This document shows positions 47,961 through 56,181 of a stretch of 64,000 bases of DNA, piece after piece (position 1 is the first letter of the stretch; the number at the start of each line of letters is the position of its first letter). The position numbers and the translations under genes are program-made. This DNA is from Yinghuangia sp045039925. GTDB lineage: Bacteria; Actinomycetota; Actinomycetes; Streptomycetales; Streptomycetaceae. The notes under the pieces are model-generated. The model did not search any database. It was not told the DNA's origin and saw only the letters and a program-made list of their open reading frames with translations. Where the stretch lies: positions 5,518,001 to 5,582,000 of the forward strand of contig CP108400.1 of assembly GCA_045039925.1 (NCBI GenBank), written 5' to 3'.

Positions 47961-48037
47961 CCGGGTGCGTCAGCCGGGTACGTCAACCGGGTACGTAGCC
48001 GGGTATGTCAGCGGGGTACGCCAGCCGGGTATGTCAC
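47961..48037. repeat. Tandem array, six 12-13-bp units (CCGGGTACGTCAG)
   Basis: Six head-to-tail units of CCGGGTACGTCAG with a few substitutions lie between the convergent DUF3151 and lipid kinase genes. Confidence 0.85.
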
Positions 48038-48058
48038 GGGACACCGCGGCCGGACACG

Positions 48059-49093
48059 TCAGCCCGGTAGGACCGGGTCCGGCTGCGGCACGTACAGGCG
48101 CCACGCGCCCGGGCGTACCGTCCAGGTCCGCAACCTCACCGGGCCCGTGGCCATGGCGTCGGCCTCGTAGGTGAAGTCGGGGCCGCAGACCGTGATCTCG
48201 CGCGCCCGGAGTTCGAGCATCGGTCCGCGCGCCGGGGCGGCCTCGTCCGCCGGGCGCGCGGTGCCCCGCGTCTGCGCCGGAAGCCCGAAGCGGCCGCCCG
48301 ACGCGAATGCGGTGATCATGACGTTCGCGGTACCGGTCGCGGGGGCCGGCTCGGTGCGCGTGGCCGACGGCTTCTCCGTCCCGTCGATGTTGACGGACCG
48401 TTCCTGCACGGCTACGGACGGGAGTTCGGGGGCGGCGACACGCGCCGGGCCGTTGTCGCAATCATCACATCCGACGTGCACCGAGAAGACCGGCCGGTCG
48501 ACGTCGGCGACCACCCGGCCGTCGGCCTCGACACGCAGCCGGTGGCCGGCCGGGCCGACCGCGGACGACATGGTGTGCGCCGCACGGTCCCAGAACGTGC
48601 GCCACGGTTTGCGCGCCGCGAGGCCCGCGGCGGACGCGGTCCGGATCGCGCGCACGCCGTTGCCGATGCGCACCGAGCGGAGCGCCACGCCGCCCAGATC
48701 GTCGAACAGCAGGTCGAGTGCCCGCTCGTACTCGCCAAGCGCCACACGGGCCGATTTGGCGGGCTCCGAGGGCAGTCCCAGGGCCCGGGCGAGGCCGTGG
48801 TCGGAGCCGGGGTGGGTGTCCACCGGGACCACCCCGAGCGGGGTGTCGGCGAGTTCGCCCCGCCGGTCCAGGACACGGACCACGGAATGCACCCCGCCGT
48901 CGCCCGCGACCACCACGACACGCCGACGGCCGCGGCGTGCGAGAGCACGTTCGAGTTCCGCCGAATCGGTGGGAACCACGATCTTGGTGGGGGCCGAAGC
49001 CCGCAAAACGTCCAGCGCGACCCGGACCGACTCGCCGTCCGCAGAGCGTGCCGCAGGGTCCGTGATCACGAGCAGCGCACGCTCGGCCGACAC
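48059..49093 (-). CDS. Diacylglycerol kinase-like lipid kinase
   Basis: A 344-residue protein of the DAGK catalytic family. The nucleotide-binding motif reads VVVVAGDGGVHSVV (the GGDGT motif of the family, slightly changed), then LGVVPVDTHPGSDHGLARALG and a C-terminal beta-domain where RIGNGVRAIR lies in the middle. It should phosphorylate a membrane lipid with ATP. The substitution in the GGDGT loop may reduce activity. It is divergent from purA and convergent with DUF3151. Confidence 0.85.
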   Translation of the reverse strand: MSAERALLVITDPAARSADGESVRVALDVLRASAPTKIVVPTDSAELERALARRGRRRVVVVAGDGGVHSVVRVLDRRGELADTPLGVVPVDTHPGSDHGLARALGLPSEPAKSARVALGEYERALDLLFDDLGGVALRSVRIGNGVRAIRTASAAGLAARKPWRTFWDRAAHTMSSAVGPAGHRLRVEADGRVVADVDRPVFSVHVGCDDCDNGPARVAAPELPSVAVQERSVNIDGTEKPSATRTEPAPATGTANVMITAFASGGRFGLPAQTRGTARPADEAAPARGPMLELRAREITVCGPDFTYEADAMATGPVRLRTWTVRPGAWRLYVPQPDPVLPG

Positions 49094-49129
49094 CGGTCGT
49101 CCTTCCTCAGGTAACCTCTCCCCGCAAGA

Positions 49130-49157
49130 GCCCCTTGCGCGCAGGCGTCAAGGGGCT
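49130..49157. promoter_or_regulatory. Hairpin in purA leader
   Basis: AGCCCCTTG (49130-49138) and CAAGGGGCT (49149-49157) form a perfect 9-bp stem with a 10-nt loop, 58 bp before the purA start. It may be a terminator/attenuator or an operator; neither is proven. Confidence 0.4.
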
Positions 49158-49215
49158 TGGACTTTCCGGGGCTCCCGTGAACAAACATGCCCCGCCTGGA
49201 AGGGGTGTACGCCTC

Positions 49216-50505
49216 ATGCCCGCACTCGTGCTCGTCGGTGCCCAATGGGGAGACGAGGGCAAGGGGAAGGCCACCGACCTGCTCGGCGGTTCCGTCGACT
49301 ACGTGGTCCGATACCAGGGCGGCAACAATGCCGGCCACACGGTTGTCATCGGGGACCAGAAGTACGCGCTGCACCTTCTGCCCTCCGGCATCCTCACACC
49401 GGGGTGCACCCCGGTCATCGGCAACGGAGTCGTCGTCGACCCCGGTGTGCTGCTCCAGGAGATCCGCACGCTTCAGGAGCGCGACGTCGACACGTCCAAG
49501 CTGCTGATCTCCGGCAACGCGCATCTCATCACGCCCTACCACCGCACGCTCGACAAGGTGACGGAACGGTTCCTCGGCAACCGGAAGATCGGTACCACCG
49601 GCCGCGGCATCGGTCCGGCGTACGCGGACAAGATCAACCGCGTCGGCATCCGGGTCCAGGACCTCTTCGACCCCGGCATCCTCCAGCAGAAGGTCGAGAG
49701 CGCGCTGCGCGACAAGAACCAGATGCTGGTCAAGATGTTCAACCGGCGCGAACTGTCGGTGCAGGCAGTCGTCGAGGAGTACCTGGGGTACGCGGACGCG
49801 CTCAAGGACTTCGTCGCCGACACGACCTACGTCCTCAACAAGGCGCTCGACGACGGCAAGGTCGTGCTGCTGGAAGGCGGGCAGGGCACGCTGCTCGACG
49901 TCGACCACGGCACGTATCCGTTCGTCACGTCGTCCAACCCGACCTCGGGCGGCGCGTGCGCGGGCTCGGGGATCGGCCCGACCAAGATCAGCCGGGTCAT
50001 CGGCATCCTCAAGGCGTACACCACGCGTGTCGGTTCGGGCCCGTTCCCGACCGAGCTGCTCGACGAGGACGGCGAGAAGCTGCGCACGATCGGCCACGAG
50101 TTCGGGACCACCACCGGGCGCGACCGGCGCTGCGGCTGGTTCGACGCGGTGATCGCGCGTTACGCGACGCGGGTGAACGGGCTGACCGACTTCTTCCTCA
50201 CGAAGTTGGACGTGCTCACCGGCTGGGAGCAGATCCCGGTCTGCGTCGCGTACGAGATCGACGGCGTGCGGCACGACGAGATGCCCATGTCGCAGACGGA
50301 CTTCCACCACGCCAAGCCGGTCTACGAGATGCTGCCGGGCTGGTCGGAGGACCTGACCGAGGCCAAGACGTTCGACGACCTGCCCAAGAACGCGCAGGCG
50401 TACGTCAAGGCGCTCGAGGAGATGTCCGGCGCGCCGATCTCGGCGATCGGTGTCGGGCCCGGCCGCGAACAGACCATCGCGGTCCGCTCGTTCCTGGACA
50501 AGTAG
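49216..50505 (+). CDS. purA: Adenylosuccinate synthetase
   Basis: A 429-residue enzyme that joins IMP and aspartate with GTP on the way to AMP. It starts with the GTP/IMP-binding VGAQWGDEGKGK, has YQGGNNAGHT, TTGRGIGPAY, EGGQGTLLDVDHGTYPFVT, the GTTTGRDRRCGWFD segment, and the C-terminal GPGREQTI. Length and motifs are complete. The ATG at 49216 follows GGAAGGGG. An imperfect hairpin follows the stop. Confidence 0.99.
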   Translation: MPALVLVGAQWGDEGKGKATDLLGGSVDYVVRYQGGNNAGHTVVIGDQKYALHLLPSGILTPGCTPVIGNGVVVDPGVLLQEIRTLQERDVDTSKLLISGNAHLITPYHRTLDKVTERFLGNRKIGTTGRGIGPAYADKINRVGIRVQDLFDPGILQQKVESALRDKNQMLVKMFNRRELSVQAVVEEYLGYADALKDFVADTTYVLNKALDDGKVVLLEGGQGTLLDVDHGTYPFVTSSNPTSGGACAGSGIGPTKISRVIGILKAYTTRVGSGPFPTELLDEDGEKLRTIGHEFGTTTGRDRRCGWFDAVIARYATRVNGLTDFFLTKLDVLTGWEQIPVCVAYEIDGVRHDEMPMSQTDFHHAKPVYEMLPGWSEDLTEAKTFDDLPKNAQAYVKALEEMSGAPISAIGVGPGREQTIAVRSFLDK

Positions 50506-50523
50506 CCCGTACCACCTGTTGTC

Positions 50524-50566
50524 GTTCACTCCTGGGGCTGACACTTTGTCGGCTCCAGGGGTGAAC
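50524..50566 (+). terminator. Imperfect hairpin terminator of purA
   Basis: GTTCACTCCTGGGGCTGA pairs with TCGGCTCCAGGGGTGAAC through G-U pairs, 19 bp past the stop. Confidence 0.65.
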
Positions 50567-50619
50567 GGCTGTCAGTGTGCCGGTTTCCGAGGCCCTGTCC
50601 GCTCCTTAGGCTGTGCGCC

Positions 50620-51972
50620 ATGACCACTGTGGACCCGGCGGCCGGGAAGGCCGTGTACGAAGCAGATCGCGCACACGTCTTTCATTCCTGGTCCGCGCAG
50701 GGACTCATCGCCCCCCTGCCGGTCGCGGGCGCGGAAGGGTCCTATTTCTGGGACTACGAGGGCAACAAGTACCTCGACTTCTCGTCGCAGCTGGTCAACA
50801 CCAACATCGGCCACCAGCACCCCAAGGTCGTCGCGGCGATCAAGGAGCAGGCCGACAAGCTGTGCACGATCCAGCCCGGGTTCGCCAACGACGCGCGCAG
50901 CGAGGCCGCCCGGCTGATCGCCGGACTCGCCCCCGGAGACCTCAACCGCGTGTTCTTCACGAACGGCGGCGCGGAGGCCAACGAGAACGCGGTCCGGATG
51001 GCGCGCCTGCACACGGGCCGGCAGAAGGTGCTGGCGACGTACCGCTCGTACCACGGCGCCACCGCCAACGCGATCGCGCTGACCGGCGACCCGCGCCGCT
51101 GGCCCAACGAGACCGGCGTGTCGGGCATCGTGCACTTCTGGGGCCCGTACGCCTACCGCTCGCCGTTCCACGCGACCACCGAGGCCGAGGAGTGCGAGCG
51201 CGCGCTCACGCACCTGGAGAACACCATCGTGTTCGAGGGCCCGGCCACCGTCGCCGCGATCATGCTGGAGACCGTCGTCGGCACCGCCGGCATCCTGGTC
51301 CCGCCGCCCGGCTACCTCGCGGGCGTGCGCGCGCTGTGCGACAAGTACGGCATCATCTTCATCGCCGACGAGGTCATGGCCGGCTTCGGCCGTACCGGCG
51401 CCTGGTTCGCGGTGGACAACTGGGGCGTCACCCCGGACCTCATCACCTTCGCCAAGGGCGTCAACTCCGGCTACGTCCCGCTCGGTGGCGTCGTCATCTC
51501 CGACGCGGTCTTCGAGACCTTCCGCGAGCGCCCCTTCCCGGGCGGCCTGACCTACTCCGGCCACCCCCTGGCGTGCGCCGCCGCCGTCGCGACCATCAAC
51601 GCGATGCGCGAGGAGAAGATCGTCGAGAACGCCAAGTGGCTCGGCGAGTCGGTCATCGGCCCCGAGCTCCGCGCGATGGCCGAGCGCCACCCGTCGGTCG
51701 GCGAGGTGCGCGGACTCGGTGTGTTCTGGGCCGTCGAGCTGGTCAAGAACAAGGCCACCCGCGAGCCGCTGACCGCCTACAACGCGGCCGGTGCCGACGC
51801 CAAGCCGATGAACGACTTCGCGGCGGCCTGCAAGGCGCGCGGTCTGTGGCCGTTCGTCAACATGAACCGCACCCACGTCGTGCCGCCGTGCACCACCACC
51901 GAGGCGGAGGCCAAGGAGGGCCTGGCCATCCTCGACGAGGCGCTGACCGTCGCGGACGCGTTCTGCATCTGA
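50620..51972 (+). CDS. Class III (omega-)aminotransferase
   Basis: A 450-residue PLP aminotransferase. It has the segments GSYFWDYEGNKYLDFSS and NIGHQHPKVVAAIKEQ of class III enzymes, the cofactor-binding FFTNGGAEANENAVRMAR, FIADEVMAGFGRTG with the cofactor-nitrogen Asp, and the PLP lysine in LITFAKGVNSGY. The amino donor is uncertain: beta-alanine/taurine or similar omega-amino acids with pyruvate are likely. The ATG at 50620 follows a TCCTTAGGCTG stretch with a weak ribosome site. A strong T-rich terminator follows. Confidence 0.92.
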   Translation: MTTVDPAAGKAVYEADRAHVFHSWSAQGLIAPLPVAGAEGSYFWDYEGNKYLDFSSQLVNTNIGHQHPKVVAAIKEQADKLCTIQPGFANDARSEAARLIAGLAPGDLNRVFFTNGGAEANENAVRMARLHTGRQKVLATYRSYHGATANAIALTGDPRRWPNETGVSGIVHFWGPYAYRSPFHATTEAEECERALTHLENTIVFEGPATVAAIMLETVVGTAGILVPPPGYLAGVRALCDKYGIIFIADEVMAGFGRTGAWFAVDNWGVTPDLITFAKGVNSGYVPLGGVVISDAVFETFRERPFPGGLTYSGHPLACAAAVATINAMREEKIVENAKWLGESVIGPELRAMAERHPSVGEVRGLGVFWAVELVKNKATREPLTAYNAAGADAKPMNDFAAACKARGLWPFVNMNRTHVVPPCTTTEAEAKEGLAILDEALTVADAFCI

Positions 51973-52050
51973 TGCCGCCGCGCGCGGACGCGGGTCTCCG
52001 AGTACCGGCATACCGGGGGACCTGACCGCGCGGCCCGTCGGCCGACGCAC

Positions 52051-52095
52051 ACGTGCGGGCCACGCCGTTCCCCGGAACGGACGTGGCCCGCACGT
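52051..52095 (+). terminator. Strong hairpin terminator with T-tract
   Basis: A nested stem (ACGTGCGGGCCACG...CGTGGCCCGCACGT with inner CGTTCC/GGAACG) is followed by GTTTTCGTTTCTTCG. It ends the aminotransferase transcript. Confidence 0.9.
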
Positions 52096-52229
52096 GTTTT
52101 CGTTTCTTCGCGCGTTTCTTCGACAACATTGCTACCCAAACCGGACATCCCTTCATATGATCGAGCGGATCGGATGGGGGATGCCCGTCGGAACGGACGT
52201 TCCGACGGCCGGGGTGAGAAGAGACCGAC

Positions 52230-52940
52230 GTGCAGCCGGCCGAGTCCAACGTGTTCACCGGCATCTCGTTCGTGGGCGCGGTACGCCGCATCAGCCTGCG
52301 CGAGGAGATCGCCGAGGCGCTGAGCGACGACCTGGTGACCGGGCGCCTGGCCCCGGGGGCGTCGCTGACGGTCAACGACGCGGCGCGGCGCTTCGGCGTC
52401 TCCGCGACACCCGTGCGCGAGGCGCTGATCCACCTTGCCGCGCACGGCCTGTTCACCGGCGGCCACCACCGCGGCTTCCAGGTCGCCAGCTACACCTGGG
52501 CCGACTTCGCCGAGATCCTGGAAGCCCGCAAGCTGATCGGCGTTCCGCTGATCGGCCGCATCGCGCGCACGATGCCGGAGGAATGCGGCCCGGAGCTGGC
52601 CCGGCTCGCGGACCGGTTGGACGGGGTGCGCTGGTACGGCGACACCACCGAGACCGCGCTGATCGACCGTCAGTTCTTCGGCGAGATCGGCCGGTTGTCG
52701 GGCAACGAGCGGCTGTCCGGGGTGCTGCGGCTGCTGCGGGTGCAGGCCTGGATGTACCTGGGCCCGTACCTGCGTGCCGCGCCCGGTCCGACGGAGGCGT
52801 GGCGGCGGCACCGCGAACTCGTCGAGCGCCTGGCCGCCCGCGACGTGGAGGGCGCGCAGGGGCTCATGCGCGACAACGTCGCCGCGCTGCGGCCGTTCGC
52901 GCGGCGGTTGGTCGGCGACGCCGGCGATCTCCTGGGCTAG
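52230..52940 (+). CDS. GntR-family (FadR/FCD type) regulator
   Basis: A 236-residue regulator starting at GTG. The N-terminal winged helix (about 20-80) has ISLREEIAEALSDDLVTGRLAPG and SVSATPVREALIHLAAHGL-type pattern, here FGVSATPVREALIHLAAHGLF. The rest is an all-helical FCD ligand-binding domain (EILEARKLIGVPLIGRIA; RRHRELVERLAARD). It likely responds to a small organic acid. It lies downstream of the class III aminotransferase, after a strong terminator, so it has its own promoter; it may still control that gene. Confidence 0.93.
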   Translation: MQPAESNVFTGISFVGAVRRISLREEIAEALSDDLVTGRLAPGASLTVNDAARRFGVSATPVREALIHLAAHGLFTGGHHRGFQVASYTWADFAEILEARKLIGVPLIGRIARTMPEECGPELARLADRLDGVRWYGDTTETALIDRQFFGEIGRLSGNERLSGVLRLLRVQAWMYLGPYLRAAPGPTEAWRRHRELVERLAARDVEGAQGLMRDNVAALRPFARRLVGDAGDLLG

Positions 52941-53015
52941 GGTCTGTTTGCACGCCCCCCGGCCGGGGCCGTTCGGACCCTCCGTCCCGATCTCACCGCT
53001 CCTGGAGCTCGCACA

Positions 53016-53621
53016 GTGGACTGTGACGTCTGGCTCGTCCCGCTCGTCGACGCGCTGTGCCACAACCCGGAGAACCCCTTCAAGGACGAACTCGCGGCGT
53101 ACGACGCGGTCCTGACGGCCAGTGGGCTCCCGCCGGTGCCGGTCTTCGCGTGGTCGGAGGGCCTGGAGAAGGGCGTCTGGACGGTCGGCGCGTTCGACCA
53201 CGACTCGCTGCACTACCTGCGCCGCGCGTACCTGCTGCACCGCACGGGCTTCCCGGTGACCCCGGTCGACACCCTCGGCGCGGACTACGACCAGTTGCTG
53301 GAGACGTTCGAGGCGGCGGCCCAGCACTCGCATCTGGTGTGGCACTACGACCACGCCGGGGCGTACCTGCCGGTGGACTTCCCGCGGCCGCTGATGGACG
53401 AGCCGCTGCCGGAGGACGGCGGGCCGCTCGGATCCAGCCTGGGGATGCTGCGCGAGTTGGAGGACCTGGCGCCGTACATCGGGGTCGACCTGCTCGACCC
53501 GCCCATGCCGTTGCCGACGTACGACGGTTCGCCGTACGGCCGCGAGCGGTTCGTGTGGTCGGTGCTCTACCGCGCCGCGCAGCTGAGCGTCGGCCAGGGC
53601 TCGATGATCATCTTCGCCTGA
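53016..53621 (+). CDS. Protein of unknown function
   Basis: A 201-residue soluble protein beginning at GTG with MDCDVWLVPLVDALCHNPENPFKDE. It is acidic and rich in aromatic residues; the segments HYLRRAYLLHRTGFPVTPVDTLG and WHYDHAGAYLPVDFPRP are distinct but I do not recognise the family. No signal peptide or membrane segment is present. It lies 75 bp after the GntR gene on the same strand. Its stop codon is the first unit of a 15-bp tandem array of in-frame stops. Confidence 0.7.
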   Translation: MDCDVWLVPLVDALCHNPENPFKDELAAYDAVLTASGLPPVPVFAWSEGLEKGVWTVGAFDHDSLHYLRRAYLLHRTGFPVTPVDTLGADYDQLLETFEAAAQHSHLVWHYDHAGAYLPVDFPRPLMDEPLPEDGGPLGSSLGMLRELEDLAPYIGVDLLDPPMPLPTYDGSPYGRERFVWSVLYRAAQLSVGQGSMIIFA

Positions 53622-53741
53622 GCTGTCTCTGCCTGACCTGTCTCCGCCTGATCCAACCCTGCCTGATCTGACTCCGCGTGATCTGACTCCGCGTGAACTG
53701 ACTCCACGTGATCTGACAGTGCGTGAACTGTATTTGCCTGG
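53622..53741. repeat. Tandem array, eight 15-bp units carrying in-frame TGA
   Basis: Eight consecutive 15-bp units, consensus TCTGACTCCGCGTGA, follow the stop of the unknown gene without a gap. The first seven units end with TGA in the frame of that gene; the last ends with TGG. So seven more stop codons repeat in frame at 15-base steps. The gene's own last codons (ATC ATC TTC GCC TGA) resemble the unit. Confidence 0.9.
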
Positions 53742-53841
53742 CCGTTTCGCGCCGGAATCCGCCTGAGTTCGGCTGATCCGCCGCGGTCGGCCCGCTTTCG
53801 CCCATCCGATTTCGCCCGGCCCCTGTGCCGCAACCCTTGTC

Positions 53842-53921
53842 CTGACGTAGCGTCAGAACGTTTGGCAGGGTTCTGTCCGCTTCGTCCCATACCCCGCGGA
53901 ACTTCTCAAAAATAGTTCCGC
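53842..53921. promoter_or_regulatory. Two palindromes upstream of ECF sigma gene
   Basis: CTGACG-TAG-CGTCAG (53842-53856) and GCGGAACT-N10-AGTTCCGC (53896-53921, A-rich loop) lie 60-140 bp before the sigma gene. GGAACT resembles the -35 element of many ECF sigma promoters, so the second may hold an autoregulated promoter. Both arms are perfect. Confidence 0.45.
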
Positions 53922-53981
53922 ACAGCCTGCAAAGAACCGGGGGCGTCCGGACATAGACAGGCGACGGTTGAGGGGCAGGGG

Positions 53982-54545
53982 GTGCAGGTGGGGCGAGACG
54001 AGGCGTTCCGGGACATATACCGGGAGCACTACAACGCCGTACTTCGCTACGCCTGGCGCCGCGTCGGCCCCGACGCCGCTCACGACGTCGCGGCCGAGGT
54101 CTTCCTGATTGCGTGGCGGCGCTGGGAGACCGTGCCACGGCTGGACCCTCTTCCGTGGCTCTACGGAGTCGGCCGCGGCGTCGTGCAAAACCACCACCGC
54201 ACCGAGAACCGCGGACAGATGCTCGAGGCACGGCTCATGGTCGAACCCGACCCGCCGACCCGGGACCTGGCCGACCGCACCGCGGAGCGCAACTCCGTGG
54301 TCAGCGCATGGCAGAGCCTGGGCGAGACGGACCGCGAGGTCCTCGCCCTGGTCGGCTGGGAGGGACTCGACGTCCCCACCGCCGCGATGGTCATGCAGTG
54401 CTCCGTACCGGCGTTCACCGCGCGCCTGTACCGCGCGAAACGCCGGTTGAGAACTGCTCTCGACCGTCAGGACAAGGCTGCCGAGGACGCGCCGGAACCG
54501 CCGGGCGCCCCGGCACGAGTGGGTTTGGAGGAGCGATGCGTCTGA
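53982..54545 (+). CDS. ECF-type RNA polymerase sigma factor
   Basis: A 187-residue sigma factor. Region 2 is seen in FRDIYREHYNAVLRYAWRRVG and AAEVFLIAWRRW; region 4 in LGETDREVLALVGWEGLDVP and AAMVMQCSVPAFTARLYRAKRRL. It starts at GTG (53982), with GAGGGGCAGGG just upstream; a GTG at 53988 is also possible. The following gene overlaps its last ten bases. The target promoters are unknown, and the upstream palindrome suggests self-control. Confidence 0.92.
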   Translation: MQVGRDEAFRDIYREHYNAVLRYAWRRVGPDAAHDVAAEVFLIAWRRWETVPRLDPLPWLYGVGRGVVQNHHRTENRGQMLEARLMVEPDPPTRDLADRTAERNSVVSAWQSLGETDREVLALVGWEGLDVPTAAMVMQCSVPAFTARLYRAKRRLRTALDRQDKAAEDAPEPPGAPARVGLEERCV

Positions 54546-55156
54546 CGGACGACGTCCGCACGCTGATGCGGCCGAACGACCCAGCTCCACCGGCCTCGGA
54601 GGAACTCTCCGAGCAGGCCCGCTTCACCCTCGAGGACATCCTCGTCTCGCGCCCCGGCGCGGTGTCGACCCGTACAGGGGTCGGGCCGACACCGCGCCGG
54701 ACCCTCTCCGGACGCAACCGGAGGAAGCGAAGGTGGCTGATCCCGATGAGCGTCGTGGTCGCCACGTCGACCGGGGTCGCGGTGGCCCTCGTCTATCCGC
54801 AGCCCGAGCGGGCGAAGGTGTTCGACCGCGTCGACTGCTACTCGGACACCGACCTGACGGCCGATCCCTTTCACGGTGGGAGCGCCGCCGGCGGCGACCT
54901 GGTGCCGCTCGACAACCCGGCCGTCGCGAAAGAGTACTGCGCGAACATGTGGGGCCTTGGCCTGCTGCGACCGGGGCTCCCCACAGTCGTCTTCGACCCC
55001 GACGATCCGAACCTCGCGGCGGACCAGCAGAAGATTATTCATCCGGTACCGCACCTGGTGGCCTGCGTGCGCGACGGTGCGGCCGCGGTTTTCCCGTCCG
55101 ACAACCCGGACTTCTGCCGGACCGCCGGGCTCCCGGAATTGCTGACCGGGCGCTGA
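54536..55156 (+). CDS. Single-span membrane protein coupled to ECF sigma (putative anti-sigma)
   Basis: A 206-residue protein. About 65 cytoplasmic residues (DDVRTLMRPNDPAPPASEELSEQ) with a basic patch (GRNRRKRRWL) lead into one transmembrane helix (IPMSVVVATSTGVAVALVYP), then a 120-residue outer domain with four to five cysteines (DCYSD, KEYCANM, LVACVRD, FCRTAG) that may form disulfides. Overlap with the sigma gene and a GGAGGAG site imply coupled translation and a functional pair. No zinc anti-sigma motif is present. Confidence 0.82.
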   Translation: MRLTDDVRTLMRPNDPAPPASEELSEQARFTLEDILVSRPGAVSTRTGVGPTPRRTLSGRNRRKRRWLIPMSVVVATSTGVAVALVYPQPERAKVFDRVDCYSDTDLTADPFHGGSAAGGDLVPLDNPAVAKEYCANMWGLGLLRPGLPTVVFDPDDPNLAADQQKIIHPVPHLVACVRDGAAAVFPSDNPDFCRTAGLPELLTGR

Positions 55157-55225
55157 GCCCCGGCCCGCGCGAATCCGGGCCGCCCCAGGAGGCACCTCGT
55201 GGGACGGCCCGGGCAGTTTCGTCCG

Positions 55226-55732
55226 CTAGGCGGCGAAGGTCTCCCACGACGAGATCTGGTTGTCGAGGGACAGCGTGCCGAATCCGCCGTAGCGCACCTC
55301 GAAGTTCCCGCCGATGTTCGAGTGCTGCCAGAGATTGATGCGGCAACCCGGCGTCACGGTGATCGAACTCGCCTTGTCGTTGATGGTCGACGAGACATTC
55401 GCCCACGCATAGCCGCAGCCGCCGTTCACGTTCCACATGGTGTACGAGGGGGTGCTGCCGGCGCTGTAGCCGCCCCAGAGGGTGCCGACGAGGGTCGATG
55501 CCAGGGTCGCCGCGCGGTCGCGGCCGGTCGGCGACCCGCCGCTGTCCGCCACGAAGTCGAGTACTTCCTGGTACGTCGCGAAGCACGTGGTCTTTCCGTC
55601 GGCTATGCCGTACAGGCAGTGCTGTTTGGCGCCGGCCGGTGCCTTGGCGGTCTCGGCCACCGCGGTGCCGCTGAGAAGTGACGCCCCCAGAATTGCGGCC
55701 GCGGAAATGGACAGAATTCTCCTGCTGTTCAT
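55226..55732 (-). CDS. Small secreted protein, beta/gamma-crystallin or I36-inhibitor-like
   Basis: A 168-residue protein with a signal peptide (MNSRRILSISAAAILGASLLSGTAVAE) and cleavage near AVA-E. The mature part has four cysteines (CLYGIAD, TTCFATY, GCGYAW, GCRINLW) and a C-terminal INLWQHSNIGGNFEVRYGG segment like the beta/gamma-crystallin repeat used in peptidase-inhibitor I36-type secreted proteins. The role could be extracellular binding or protease inhibition; neither is shown. It is divergent from purD across a 449-bp gap. Confidence 0.72.
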   Translation of the reverse strand: MNSRRILSISAAAILGASLLSGTAVAETAKAPAGAKQHCLYGIADGKTTCFATYQEVLDFVADSGGSPTGRDRAATLASTLVGTLWGGYSAGSTPSYTMWNVNGGCGYAWANVSSTINDKASSITVTPGCRINLWQHSNIGGNFEVRYGGFGTLSLDNQISSWETFAA

Positions 55733-56181
55733 GCGGACTCCGATTTGAAGTATCCCACCCAGACGCATACGGCCTTTTCCCCGGCAATGGGCGATGCGGC
55801 GCGAAGGCGTCAATACGGATGCGCATGTTAGCCCGGCCAACCGTTCGGGGGGAAGAGTGGAAGTACTCTTCCGGCCAAGGCTTACATCCGCTTTATCGCG
55901 CATCTCGGCGCACAATTGATTCGTTGGTTGGCCGAAAGCGAAATATCGCCTGCCGGGAAAGTCGGCGGCGACTGTCCGTACAGCGGGAATCGCACACCAG
56001 TTCGCCCTGGTGTGCGGCAGATGTGCCGTCGCGACGGTTGGCCGCCGCTCGGATTTCCGGCCAACCATGCCCGGAGCCGTACAAGAGGCGCAGAAGTGAC
56101 GTGTGGGGGCGATGGGACATGAGGGGCGAGGGCGCGGACGCGCGCGGGGCGCCCCCGACGCGGGGCACTACGCTCGACCCC
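55733..56181. other. 449-bp divergent intergenic region (secreted protein / purD)
   Basis: No gene is supported. The stretch is clearly less GC-rich than its surroundings (for example around 55905-55950) and probably contains the promoters of both flanking genes. No known operator or riboswitch could be identified by eye. Confidence 0.45.

Noticed and set aside
47937..48060. The CCGGGTACGTCAG array as a CRISPR array
   Set aside because: Units are 12-13 bp and contiguous without spacers, and no cas genes are present.
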